Assembly (NCBI GenBank): GCA_963556495.2
Contig: OY747713.1
Coordinates: 5,580,821 to 5,644,820, forward strand
From: Valencia hispanica
Taxonomy: Eukaryota > Chordata > Actinopteri > Cyprinodontiformes > Valenciidae
Length of the DNA: 64,000 bases
Direction: 5' to 3'
The notes beneath the pieces were generated by a model that searched no databases, was not told the origin of the DNA, and saw only the letters and a list, made by a program, of their open reading frames with translations. Both the position numbers and the translations under genes were made by a program. Of the stretch, positions 24,226 to 34,930 are shown piece by piece. Within the stretch, counting starts at the first letter, position 1, and each line of letters begins with the position of its first letter.

Positions 24226-25204
24226 TATCTGCACACTGGTTTGGCCTTTACTCTAACATGGAATCAAACATGCATCAGATTCAGACACGGCAGCACAGGA
24301 ATGTAAAGCGCATGAGGGAAACAACTCCAGCCAGCAAGTTTACTGAGCTCAGATTAACAGTGTGGTTGTAAAATACAGTCATAAAATCACACAGCAAGGC
24401 AACAAAATGGAGCCAAAAGGACTGAACATTGATTTTAAGCCCATGAACATCGACTAATGGTTGTCTTATGGTTGTAGTTCATAATACACACTGCAAGTCT
24501 ACATTAAACAGCAGAAACTGATACTAAAAGCCAGACTAGTTTTGATCCTGGGCATAAAATATGTTTGTTTCTCTGAGGCTTAAAATAATTGGGAGAGGGG
24601 GATCTCTGGTTTCCTTTAAGATAAAGATTAGCTATGGATTTTTAAATTTCAAAGTTAAAAATGTACATTTTCAGTACTTAAACCAAACAAACTGCAAGTA
24701 ATGGAAAATAAGAGTTGTAGATGACCGCTTGATTTTACTCAAACTAAAGCTTGTTCATGTAAATGATATCATGCAATGATATTCGGAATGAATACCACAT
24801 TTCTAAGAGTTTCATATGCTATTGCATACACTAAACTAGTGTTAAACTATAACTGGCCAGAAACCTAAATATTAACAGCCAAACAGCACAAAGTCAGTCA
24901 TTAAATCAGCTTACTACAATCTTAAAAACACTGCAAGAATTTCAAGATCCTGGATTAAAGGCTTGAGATTTAACACAACTAAGACAATATGCAGCAAAGT
25001 GAAACATTCATGTAATTTAAGATTATTAATCCAGAAAATATTTCTATTTAACAAATACAGTTAGTTGGGGACAAATTACCCATTTCTATTTCTTTTTTTA
25101 CAGCAATATTTTTTGAGAACTCTGAACCTAATAATGCAGATTGTTTTACCTCGGGACCTAAAATGAAATGATGTTCCGCCAATGGCTGCGGTAAACTCAA
25201 AGAC
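24226..25204. other. Intronic stretch without features
   Basis: No gene or classified repeat seen. Confidence 0.4.
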
Positions 25205-25207
25205 TAT

Positions 25208-25680
25208 GGGTGCATTCACACCTGATAGTCCGATAGCCCTGTTTCGATTGGAGACCAAAATTGTGACATTGTTGCTGTTTTTAGTTGGTGCGGTTTGCAT
25301 TCACACTGCTCTTTTCAAACGAACCAAAGCTTTTGAACAGCATGTTTACCTCCCCGCCTGTGGTGGCGCTATGGTGGTGCTGCACTTCTTGATGCAGCAG
25401 GGAATACTTCCTGTACAGTGAAATGTAAACAAACATGTAGTGGCAGAAGATTGTAGCATTTAGGATGGCTCCGTTGTGTTTCACATATGCAATCGAACCG
25501 CAGCAAAGTCCGTTTCAATTGAACCGAGACCTACGTTTTTAGATGGATTAGAGTTAGCTTGTTTGGTCCAAATCAGATTTCGATTGCGCATTCACACCTC
25601 TCCAAATGAACCGGACTTTCTGGGCAAACAAACTAGAGTTCGATTCAAGCGGACTAAACAGGGCTGGTGTGAATGCACCC
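25208..25680. mobile_element. MITE with GGGTGCATTCACACC ends
   Basis: Perfect 15-base terminal inverted repeats, GGGTGCATTCACACC at the left and GGTGTGAATGCACCC at the right, enclose 443 bases. Both sides are flanked by TAT (25205-25207, 25681-25683), a probable 3-bp target duplication. A 3-bp duplication fits PIF/Harbinger, but the superfamily is inference. Non-coding. Confidence 0.85.
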
Positions 25681-26814
25681 TATGACAAATGTTAGCTTTT
25701 TCCTACAGATAGGGGTCAGTAATATTTCTCCTTGATTACAGTATCTGGTAATTGATCCTGTGTGAGGAGCGTAGTAAGCTTTTTACCCAGATATCCGTCT
25801 GCTATCATCTTCATTCCAAAAGTTTTTCCTCAACATTGCACAACAAGGTATTTCCAAAACAACAGCACAGACAACTTCTGTTTATGAATTTCCATATTAA
25901 GAATTGGGAACACCAACTTAAAAAAAAGTGTCCAGAGAGAATCTTCCAACTTTTGAGTTTTCCCAGTCTACCTGGGAAAGTTTGGCTGGAAGAAAAGCTC
26001 ATACCAGCGGTCAGCCCTTAGTTGGGCTTATGGCCAGTTTGTGGACCAGTTCTTATGAGGGATTCCTGACAGCTCATGGGAGTTTGGTTAATCCAGTCCT
26101 GGGGTGTTTTGTGGGTCTGGGAAAGGCTTACCGCCTTGTCCCCACTCAGTGGGTTTAAATGCAGGAAGAGAAAACCTAATTATTGCCTTAGTCCAATTAA
26201 ATTCCAACTTTTGAAATGCATGTATACACCTTAGTCTGGCTTAACTGGGCCACTCCTAATTGAGCTAAAACACCCAGATAATGTGGTTAGAGACCTGAAT
26301 TTCTCTGCAAGTATACAACATCCCAGGAAAGTCGATCTATGACTAGCCTGGGTACTCCCCCTTTCAGAAGTGACGAGCCCATTGAAATGGTAATAACAAC
26401 ACCTGTACGACAAAAACACAGCAGCAAAAACGAGTGTAACACAATCAAACAGTACAGTACTTACGAAGTGTACTGTGCTGCAACGTTGTTATCGTCCATT
26501 TCTTCGCTCATTGTTCATATGCAGCTTTTACTCTGTCTGTTTAACTGCTACCAGTATTGGTTTACTATCCGTGTGACACCACAGGCCAACCGGAAGAATG
26601 CCAACACGAAAGGGCCTGTGTCATCGCCTACCGTTGTGGAACACACCTCATTCAATAATTCACTTTTCTTATTGACATATACTTGGATAATGTCTCCCAT
26701 TCTGGATAAGGTCTTCGCTCCATTAATGCAATAGCTTGATTTAGATCTGCATGTCCACCCACTGACTGTGTTGGGGGGGAATATTAGCTGGGGGATCCAT
26801 TCATTGGCTATCCA
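25681..26814. other. Intronic stretch without clear features
   Basis: A 131-codon plus frame at 26339-26734 shows no known domain. Parts such as 26220-26290 look repeat-like but could not be assigned. Confidence 0.35.
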
Positions 26815-27480
26815 AAGTAAGACCTGACTGTGAATTCTCTGGATGGAGTTCAGCTTCTTTCTGATGCTGGTTAGACTCAGGATCTAAAAGTCAGAGTCAT
26901 GGAGAGACGAGTGACTATCTTAAGAAGCGTTGTACAGATGTGCTTCTTTTGGCATCTTTAAGCTATGACCGTCAGTGCGCTGGCGCCATTCACAAAGGAC
27001 GGTAAAGTAGCATAGAAAGTCAACTTCTCTAGTTTTAAGGCCATGGATCTTAACTGGGTAAAGGTGGACTGCTAACTCCAAGTTGGGGTCAGACTCTGAC
27101 TCACATAGGGGAGTTTGCCATCGTTTTGTCTTGTTCTCTAGAGTTTTTACGCAGAGCTGGAGATGACTAAACTGGTGGGGGTCTCAGCCTTCCCTCCACT
27201 GGGCGCCCTGGGCCGGTGCTTCGGTTGTTGCTGCTGCCGATTGAGATGGCCCCCCTGATGGCGGTTCCTTACTTGGCTCATCTGTTCTCGGCCCAATGTC
27301 CATGTTTACTGCGGCTTTTAAGTGTGTCTGTGCATGGGAGATGGGTTGGGAGGAGGGGGGCGGGGGGGTATAATTGTCATCATGTTTTTGTTCTTGGGTG
27401 GGGTCATTTTAATCTGTTAAGCACTTTAAGATGCTATTTTTTTGAAAAGCACTTTATAAATAAAGTTTGATTTGATGTGA
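26815..27480 (+). mobile_element. LINE-like 3'-UTR retroposon, copy 1
   Basis: Shares CTCGGCCCAATGTCCAT, CTTTTAAGTGTGT(C/G)TGTGCATG, a G-rich run and the end CTTTATAAATAAAGTTTGAT with the copy at 39775-40030. This copy extends further 5' (GGTTAGACTCAGGATCTAAA, GTCAGAGTCATGG). The tail resembles the (TGAT)-tailed 3' ends of fish L2-like LINEs. No protein coding. Confidence 0.7.
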
Positions 27481-27489
27481 AACTGATTG

Positions 27490-27890
27490 GAGTTTTATCT
27501 GTCACGGTAAATGAGCTGAGCTAAAAGGAGAAGCACTAATTAATCAATTCATTTGGATTTGAGCAATCACCGACTAACATAAAGATCATGGATACATGCA
27601 GCTGATGTCCACCTCCTCCATTGGGCAACCAGCCTATGCCTTAGTGCTAAGGTGAACTGCTCCAACATCTGGGGAGAGCTGCTGCTCCTCTGCATTGAAA
27701 AAGGCTAGCTGAGGAGGATTGGATATGTTATCAGGATGCTACCTGAGTGAATTCCCTTTTCTAATGGTGTCCAACTGGTAAGAAACCCTGGGGCAGAGCC
27801 AGAACTCACTGTATATCCATTCAGGCCCTGGAATTCCTTGGGACTTCAGCGAATAAGGTTCAAAGTGTTGCCGAAGTGATGCTGAAATAT
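27490..27890 (+). mobile_element. RTE/Rex-type LINE fragment, plus
   Basis: Stretches such as CTGCTGCTCCTCTGCATTGA and AGGCTAGCTGAGGAGGATTG, followed by TATCAGGATGCTACCTGAGT, are diverged forms of the end of a very common fish RTE/Rex-like pol gene (consensus of the type CTGCTCCTCCACATCGAGAG). Coding is destroyed. A minus-strand piece of the same family is at 34640-34930. Confidence 0.5.
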
Positions 27891-28099
27891 TTAAATCCAT
27901 GAACTTAAGTGACAGAATTGAAAACTCTTATTGGAGGGCTTTTCTGTGAGAATGTCACTTTGTATAGGCTTAGTATTTCCGGTCTAAATCAAGAACAAAA
28001 CAATCCGAAGACCTTCCGTCATACGTTGAATTTTTGCATCAATAAAATATTTGTGAGATGAAGCAGATCTCCCAGCCTGAGATGGAAATGTTTCCTCAG

Positions 28100-28420
28100 A
28101 CAGCATCTTAACATGCTTTTCTTTTCCTCCCATCGCGTGTGTGATTATGCGACATCTTCACGCAGCGTATAATTAGGTATTCCGTGAAAATGTGCATCTC
28201 CTGTAAGATGAGTGCTTTGACCTGAAAAGGATGAGAGCCTCGGAGTCTCTGAATGTCTTTTAACACCGCCAGGCTCGCCGGTAACGTCTCTCTAATTAGC
28301 CTTTCCTTCTTATTACAGGTGAGGCTGTGAGTGGGGTGGTGGAAGTGTTTTCTGAGTCTGATTTGATCAAACTCAGATTGGTACGTGTAAAATGTAAAAA
28401 TGAGCACCCAGAGGGCCGGC
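28100..28420. promoter_or_regulatory. Candidate conserved non-coding element
   Basis: Non-repetitive, higher complexity than the surroundings, with a homeodomain-type core (CTCTAATTAGCC, about 28289) and no supported coding frame. Listed only as a candidate on composition; no conservation was tested. Confidence 0.2.
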
Positions 28421-29789
28421 TGGGTGGCCTGTGATTACAGACAATCTAGACTTCTACCTGAAGGTGTGATAACACATCTGATTTGTTTCCTTCACTGAAG
28501 TTGTTTAAACTTTCCTCTGCATTTTTTAAAATATGATTATAAGATAACCACAGCTTGTACAACACATGCCATGGTGCATAATACTGGCTGCCTCCCTGGA
28601 CAGTTCCTAGAAGCTTGACAGCCTGTTAGGTTAGAGGATTACCAGGAAAAATGGGATTTCTGTTTCTTTTACAGTTGGTGTTCTTTGCCATAATTTCATC
28701 TCTCTCTGACGAAACGTGAAGCAGTAGCCGAGCATCTGTCCAGGCAGCAGACTCCCTTGGGTTTAATTTGTTAACACCCAGCCTTCCATAGAAGAGAAAC
28801 TGCTTTCTATCAGGTTCAGCTAAGGTGAATAAATAAATTATAGCCTAGACGTTTATATGAAGCCCCTCAGTGGGAGAATTCTCCTAATAAACCAAACCAC
28901 ATGGCTCTTGTTTGAGAATTATTTTTAGCGACTTTGTAAGGGTTTTGGCAGAAATGTTTCACTTATGCAGCGGTTAAAAAGTGAAGTTATCCAGGGTAGA
29001 TATCAGAATCAGATTGAGAAACAATAATCCTGGCAGGAGATTGTGGTTTGGAAACCTCAGGGTCCAGAAGGCAACCGGATGATTTTTCATGTTTCTTGAG
29101 GAAGAGATGAAGAAGTCCAGTTGCCTTCTACTTAGGCACTTAGGATCGTCATGTCCTGGAAGACTGAGAATCTACGCCCGTTTTTCTCCGCTATCCAGAA
29201 CCTAACTCCTGAAAAGATGTCAGTGCTCGCTCCCACGGAGAGAGGTAATTATCAGCGACTGCCTCCAGAATTTGTGGCATCAGCTAGAGTGACGAACTTG
29301 CAGCCAATGCTGGTTGACCAAGCTAGTGATCAGCAGTTGCGGACTTTTAAAAAGTGGATAAGACTTGTTTCGCAACACTTCAATAATCAAACTGCATAAA
29401 CGACAGTCAGTAGCAGACTGCGCTATTTGGGTTAATGGTTCAAATCGTTCAAGATTATTATTGAAAAAAGAAGCCTTTTTACAATAATAATGAAAATAAA
29501 TTAATTAGCCAAACAATTGTTTTTTTTTACTTCTTGCGATACGTTGATATAAAAGTAGAAACACAGACTTTTATACTGACAGTAGTTTTCATAATTATCC
29601 TAATTAGAAGAAAATTGATTGGATTTTTTAGTTTTGTAACTCAAATGCAAACAATTAAAAGTAGTGCAAAGGAATTACAGTTTCAAGTTAGAAAGTTTTG
29701 AGATGGATGATGTACTGAATGTCTAATCTTTTGCAGCTCTGAAACTTACAACCAGCAAAGATGATTAATAAGAAATCGTCTTTTTCCAG
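28421..29789. other. Intronic, unclassified
   Basis: An 82-codon plus frame at 29151-29399 (begins MSWKTENLRPFFSAIQ) lacks any domain I know. The stretch about 29060-29160 has a repeat-like feel but is unassigned. Confidence 0.3.
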
Positions 29790-30060
29790 CCATCCGTGTC
29801 CAAATAAAGAAGCATTTAATGCAAATCCACAGCGATCCATCAGCGAACTGCGAGTGGCGCGCTACTGAGACACACTTACACACCAAGCTGTCAACTCGAG
29901 TGGGTTCAGGAGTTTAATGAACATTATTGATGCTGAGGCTCGCGCAATTACTGTAATGCTTACACCTACATGTCGGTGGCTTCATTAATTCAGGGTAAAT
30001 TCTGGCTAATATGTAAGGACATGCATATATGTGTAAGAGGAGCTCTCGTTTGTCAAGATC
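29790..30060. promoter_or_regulatory. Candidate conserved non-coding element
   Basis: Non-repetitive stretch with an octamer ATGCAAAT (about 29820) and several ATTA/TAAT cores (TTTAATGAAC, TTCATTAATTC). No coding. Candidate enhancer by inspection only. Confidence 0.2.
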
Positions 30061-30769
30061 CGAAGCCAGAGTTAGGGCTCCTGCTTCTCCGCCCCTCTCT
30101 GTGCTCTATTAGGGATCAGCACGGCTGCTGTTCCATGTGTGTCCCATTTGGATCCTGTACATGTGTCTGTGCGTGCGTGCCGTCTGAAACATTTTCTGCC
30201 TTTTTCTGCCTGGCCGAATGCAGGGAGCTGATTGGATCCAGACCTCGGCTGTTGGTAGTGATCAAGAAAGCCAAGCAGGGTGGAAAAAAAAGGGTGGAAA
30301 AAAGCCATCCTACTCCCCTCTCTCCATCCCTTTCGCTCCGCTCGCACTCAATTCATCTCCATCTCAGAGTCGTCGTCCCCTCTCCTCCACTATTCCCCCC
30401 CCCCCTCCATCCTAAATGGGGCGATTTGTGGCTGGGTGACTCATTTCTGAGCAAATCCTGACCACGGATGAGGGCCGAGTAAAAGACAAAGGGGGATGTG
30501 TGGTGGAGGGGGGGTGGCTTAAAGGGTCCACAGAAAGAAGAAAGAAAGAACAAACTGAACAAATGTGTGCTTTTCATTTCAAATGGAGAGAGCGCAATGA
30601 AGGAGAAAGGAGCAGAGGAGGGATAGGAGTATACTCCCAGTGGATGGGATTAAGCCTGCTCTTTTATTTCCCAACTCGCTCACTCCCTTATGATCAGGAA
30701 TATGAAAATGTAAAGCAGAAGGCAGCAGAAACATCCCCCTCTTCACATCCGCTTACAAAGCAATCACAG

Positions 30770-31185
30770 CGCCTTTTAAAATTATTCACACAGATTAACT
30801 TGTCACATTACAAACTTCAATATATTTGACCAGCTCTGCACATCTATAGACAGTTTACCCATTCTTCTTAGGAAAAGATCAATCTGATTGGACGGAGAGC
30901 ATCTGTTATCAGTTTTCAAGTCTTTGCCACAGATTCTCATTTGGATCTAACATCTGAACTTTGACTGGGCCATCCTAACGCTTTGATTTAATTCAACTGT
31001 ATTTCTGGCGCTCCGCTGGTCGGTGAACCTCCATCCCGGTCTCAAGTGTTTTAGGCAGCCTCTAACAGGTTTTCCTCCAGGATTGTTCTGAATTCAGCTC
31101 CATCCAAAAAAACACCCCCCCCCCCACAAACATAATACCGCCACCACCATGTTTCGCACTGGGAGGTGTGTGTTCATATCATTTT
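30770..31185 (-). mobile_element. Tc1-like transposon relic (3' part)
   Basis: Read on the minus strand this matches the later half of a common fish Tc1 transposase gene: AAACATGGTGGTGGCGGTAT (KHGGG), CTTGAGACCGGGATGGAGGT, and CAAATGAGAATCTGTGGCAA (NENLWQ, catalytic Glu region). Many frameshifts and stops. Same family as relics at 34004-34320 and 56335-56820. Confidence 0.7.
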
Positions 31186-31253
31186 GCATGTAGGTCAAAA
31201 CATTGAATATTTGTTTCATAATACCAGAGTTCAATTTTCCTATGTTTGATGTG

Positions 31254-31458
31254 TGTCTGTTGGTCTCTCTAAATTGCCCTTAGGTATGAGTGTGTGTGCA
31301 TTGTTTGTCCTGTGTGCCTCAGTGTTGTCCAGGTATGGACTGGTGATCTGACAGAGTGTGCACCGCCTATTGCTCAATGACCAAAGGATATTGACACAAA
31401 CCCCCCTATGACCCTGCAAGGACAAGTGAGTTTATTCAATGGATAGATAGATGGATGG
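31254..31458 (+). repeat. (GGAT)-tailed fish retroposon
   Basis: TCTCTAAATTGCCCTTAGGT, CAGTGTTGTCCAGGTATGGA, CTGGTGATCTGACAGAGTGT and a tail of ATGGATAGATAGATGGATGG match a widespread teleost repeat ending in GGAT units. Non-coding. Confidence 0.6.
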
Positions 31459-31716
31459 GTGGGTACCCAAAAATTGTACTAAAGTAAGAGTAGCACTACT
31501 TCAATATATTTTACTCAAGTAAAAGTATAAAGCAGCCATCTTAGAAATTAATCAAGTAAGAGTAATATGTAAAGACTAATCAAGTACTGAGATCAGAACA
31601 TCAGATCAGTGCTATTGGCACAGATTTTTTTGAAAATGGTTTAATCAGACTGACAAAACATAAAGCTATGTGCAAATTCTGGTATTTTAAATGTACAATG
31701 AAAGAGTTAATGCATA

Positions 31717-33187
31717 AACTCAGCAAAAAAAGAAACATCCCTTTTTCAGGACTGTGTATTTCAACAATAATGTTGTCAAAATCCAAATAACTTTACAGAT
31801 CTTCATTGTAAAGGGTTTAAACAATGTTTTCCATGCATGTTCAATTAACCATAATCAATTGATAAACATGCACCTGTGGAATGGTCGTTAAGACCTTAAC
31901 AGCTTACAGAAAGTAGGCATTTAAGGTCACAGTTCTAAAAACGCAGGACACTAAAGAGACTTGTCTACCGACTGTGAAAAACACCCAAAGAAAGATGCCC
32001 AGGGTCGCTGCTCATCTGCGTGAACGTGCATTAGGCATTCTGCAGGGAGGCATGAGGACTGCTGATGTGGCTAATGTCCGCACTGTGAGACGCCTAAGAC
32101 AGCGTTACAGGGAGACAGGAAGAACAGCTGATCATCCTCGCAGTGGAAGACCACGTGTAACAACACCTGCACAGGATCGGTACATCCGAACATCACACCT
32201 GCGTGACAGGTACAGGATGGCCACAACAACTGCCCGAGTCACACCAGGAACACACAATCCCTCCATCAGTGCTCAGACTGTCCGCAATAGGCTGAGAGAG
32301 GCTGGACTGAGGGCTTGTAGGCCTGTTGTAAGGCAGGTCCTTACCAGACATCACCAGCAACAACGCCGCCTATGGGCACAAACCCACCTTCACTGGACCA
32401 GACAGGAGTGGCAAAAAGTGCTCTTCACTGATGAGTCACGGTTTTGTCTGACCAGGGGTGATGGACGGATTCGTGTTTATCGTCGAAGGAATGAGCGTTA
32501 CACCAAGGCTTGTACCCTGGAGCGGGATCGATTTGGAGGTGGGGGGTCCGTCATGGTCTGGGGCGGTATATCACATCACCATCGGACTGAGCTTGTTGTC
32601 ATTGCCGGCAATCTCAATGCCTTGCGGTACAGGGAAGACATCCTCCTCCCTCATGTGGTACCCTTTCTGCATGCTCATCCAGACATGATCCTCCAGCAGG
32701 ACAATGCCACCAGCCATACTGCTCGTTCTGTGCGTGAGTTTCTGCATGACAGCAATGTCAGTGTTCTGCCATGGCCAGCGAAGAGCCCGGATCTCAATCC
32801 CATTGAGAACGTCTGGGACCTGTTGGATCGCAGGGTGAGGGCTAGGGCCATTCCCCCCAGAAATGTCCAGGAACTTGCAAGTGCCTTGGTGGAAGAGTGG
32901 GGTAACATCTCACAGCAAGAACTGACAAATCTGGTCCAGTCCATGAGGAGGAGATGCACTGCAGTACTTCAAGCAGCTGGTGGCCACACCAGATACTGAC
33001 TGGTACTTTTGATTTTGAGCCTCTCTTCATTCAAGGACACATTATTCTATTTCTGTCTGTGAAACATTTTTAGTTTATGTCTTATGGTGTTGACTCTTTT
33101 AGTGTTCATACAAATATTTACACACATTAAGTTTACTGAAAGTAAAAACAGTTGAAAGTCATAGGACGTTTCTTTTTTTGCTGAGTT
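31717..33187 (+). mobile_element. Full-length Tc1-like DNA transposon
   Basis: About 1.47 kb, flanked by TA (31715-31716 and 33188-33189). Inverted ends AACTCAGCAAAAAAAGAAAC and GTTTCTTTTTTTGCTGAGTT match perfectly over 20 bases. It carries one uninterrupted transposase frame. Nearly identical family members are known from many fishes, and Tc1 elements are reported to have moved horizontally between teleosts and lampreys. It is inserted in the element spanning 31459-34003. Confidence 0.95.
31995..32999 (+). CDS. Tc1-like transposase, DD34E
   Basis: 334-residue cut-and-paste transposase, close to the usual Tc1 length of about 340. The frame is open further 5' but the first ATG is MPRVAAHLRER. 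N-terminal paired-like helix-turn-helix DNA-binding region at about residues 1-120, including the GRPR-type AT-hook (HPRSGRPRVTT, 47-57). Catalytic DDE: Asp146 in FTDESRF, Asp236 in QQDNATSHTA, Glu271 in DLNPIEN, with exactly 34 residues between the second Asp and Glu. The Gly-rich box (GGGGSVMVWGG) and C-terminus GGHTRY are present. One oddity: GMRTADVANVRTVRRL seems to lack about six residues of the first helix-turn-helix compared with the family as I recall it, so DNA binding may be impaired although the frame is intact. Confidence 0.95.
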   Translation: MPRVAAHLRERALGILQGGMRTADVANVRTVRRLRQRYRETGRTADHPRSGRPRVTTPAQDRYIRTSHLRDRYRMATTTARVTPGTHNPSISAQTVRNRLREAGLRACRPVVRQVLTRHHQQQRRLWAQTHLHWTRQEWQKVLFTDESRFCLTRGDGRIRVYRRRNERYTKACTLERDRFGGGGSVMVWGGISHHHRTELVVIAGNLNALRYREDILLPHVVPFLHAHPDMILQQDNATSHTARSVREFLHDSNVSVLPWPAKSPDLNPIENVWDLLDRRVRARAIPPRNVQELASALVEEWGNISQQELTNLVQSMRRRCTAVLQAAGGHTRY

Positions 33188-33336
33188 TATAAATATCATA
33201 ATTACAAATAACAATTATGAAGCAGAAGAAACGTTTTCAAATCAAAATGTTCAACATAAAACATATAAAACTAATACTTACAATAGGTACTATATCTATG
33301 TTAGAACAGTGTAAAGGGCTTCCGGTGATAATATAA

Positions 33337-33665
33337 AGCACATGCATCAAACTCAAGGCTAGGGGGCCAAATCCAGCCCGCCATAACCACTTATGTGGCA
33401 CTATAGACTCTAGAGGGCCACATAAAAACAACCTTCAAGATAAGTTGTGTGGTTAAATATATGAATCGTTCCAAATTACATCAATGTTAAAAGATGTTCA
33501 GTATTTTTTAACTTAAAGAAGTACTCATCAAATGCAGAGACAGCTATTTATTTATATATTTAACAGTTTAACGGGTCGTTTTATCAATAGATTTGGCCAC
33601 AACCAGCCCTTTTTAAGACATTCATGATCTTGAAATGAAAATGAGTTGGACACCCCTGATATAAA
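33337..33665. mobile_element. hAT-like MITE
   Basis: The left end (GCATCAAACTCAAGGCTAGG, then GGGCCAAATCCAGCCCGCC) and right end (GAAAATGAGTTGGACACCCC) are diverged inverted termini of a common fish hAT-type MITE. Non-coding. It lies 150 bases from the Tc1 3' end, inside the same host element. Confidence 0.6.
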
Positions 33666-34003
33666 CTGTTTGCCATATATATATATATGTATTGTATATT
33701 TACTCCAAATGGCTCAGCAGAAAAACAAGGCTTGTATACAAGCAGGAGGTCTCACTCTGACATAAACTGTAGGTTTGTTTCCTTGTTTGGTACATTTTTG
33801 GTTAAGACATGCTGTTTTTTGATTATGTGAATTTACTCGCAGTAGCTAAAGTATCCAGAAATTTCACTCAAGGAAGAGTAGCAATACTTTATAAAATTAC
33901 TCAAGTAAAAGTAAAAAATAAGGTGGAGCAAAACCACTCATAAAAGTTTTGTTTTTCTTTCTAAAGAACCACAAGTTAATGTAACAGGCTACTATCCACC
34001 TCT

Positions 34004-34320
34004 GTATAAAGTTACCATGATATTGCCACCACCATATTTAACAATAAGAATGGTACATTCAGGGTGACATGAGCACAATTAAATTTTTTTTTTTTGTGTA
34101 GAAGTTGATTTTACGTTCTTTTGATCTAACCAAAAGAACGTACTTCCAGATATTTGTTATGTCTCCTACACGGTTTGTAGTTTCTGTTTATTATTTATCT
34201 GTGATGGATAATTCCATCATAGAGTTAAATCTTTGCTACAGAATTAAGAATTAAGGCACTTCTAAAAACGCGGCAAAGGTGTACATAATAAAGTGGGCGG
34301 TGAGGGTATATGTTTGATAT
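34004..34320 (-). mobile_element. Tc1-like transposon relic (5'/middle part)
   Basis: On the minus strand it contains AAATATGGTGGTGGCAATAT (KHGGGS) and, upstream, sequence related to the central transposase (ACGTTCTTTTGGTTAGATCA). Same family and strand as 30770-31185. The two overlap by about 45 bases of gene, so they are probably two copies rather than one split copy. The segment 34275-34312 belongs to another family. Confidence 0.5.
34275..34312. repeat. Terminal fragment of the 5.6-kb transposon family
   Basis: AAAGGTGTACATAATAAAGT followed by GGGCGGTGAGGGTAT is a better preserved form of the right end of the element at 5635-6442. Confidence 0.6.
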
Positions 34321-34639
34321 TTGTGAAATGCCAATAAATTACTAGTTATTTGAAATTAAAAAATTTTTAAAATGGGTATTTAGTCCTTTTTGGATCATTT
34401 AATTGTATTTTTAAAAACATTCTCCTCAGCCTTCCAATTAACAACCAAACTGGGTATTACCAGTCATCTCAATAACATGAGCTGCCACTGTGTTCTTTTA
34501 CTGAGAAAAACGTTTGTTTGACCATTATTGGCAGTTATCCCAGATCTGTTGCTTCCTCTTTCAACAAAAAAAATCACTGTAGATAAAGTAAAAGAAAAAT
34601 GTCTCCTATAAAGTGAAAAACTTGACGTCTGGGTTATGG

Positions 34640-34930
34640 GGCTAACAGTCGGAGCAAAGACCTTCTGACCTCCCCCCTCCCGCTACGCTCCTCCAGCTCC
34701 TCCCATGGGAGACGGAAACGTTTCCAAGAACCAGAGATATAATCTCCTTAGAGGATCCCCCAAACGTTCACCCGGTGAGACACTTCGGAAATAAGTCCCC
34801 CAGTAGATGTCTGGAAGCCATCCCCATCAGATTCATGGATAACCTCAACGGATGCTTTTTAAGAGGACAGAGCAGTGACTCAGGGCGCCTCCCCGATGGT
34901 TAAACCCCTCACCACATTCCTTACTCTTAG
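34640..34930 (-). mobile_element. RTE/Rex-type LINE fragment, minus
   Basis: CTCCTCCAGCTCCTCCCATG, AACCAGAGATATAATCTCCT, GTAGATGTCTGGAAGCCATC and CATCAGATTCATGGATAACC, followed by CTCAACGG, follow in order the antisense of the end of a very common fish RTE/Rex-like pol gene. Frame destroyed. Confidence 0.6.

Larger units (their letters stand above)
31459..34003. mobile_element. Host element of the nested transposon cluster
   Basis: The left end (GGGTACCCAAAAATTGTACT, then AAGTAAGAGTAGCACTACTT) and right end (TACTCAAGTAAAAGTAAAAA ... CTACTATCCACCTCTG) resemble the two ends of a common teleost element built from ACTCAAGTAAAAGTA units. Its interior has been split by an apparently complete Tc1-like transposon (31717-33187) and a hAT-like MITE (33337-33665). 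Confidence 0.5.

Noticed and set aside
28108..28407. 99-codon minus frame
   Set aside because: No recognisable domain; the region is better explained as non-coding.
29970..30829. Several frames up to 163 codons on both strands
   Set aside because: They lie in C/T- or G-rich low-complexity sequence, lack domains and contradict one another in frame.
32458..33030. Other frames of 60-95 codons inside the Tc1 element
   Set aside because: Shadows of the transposase gene.
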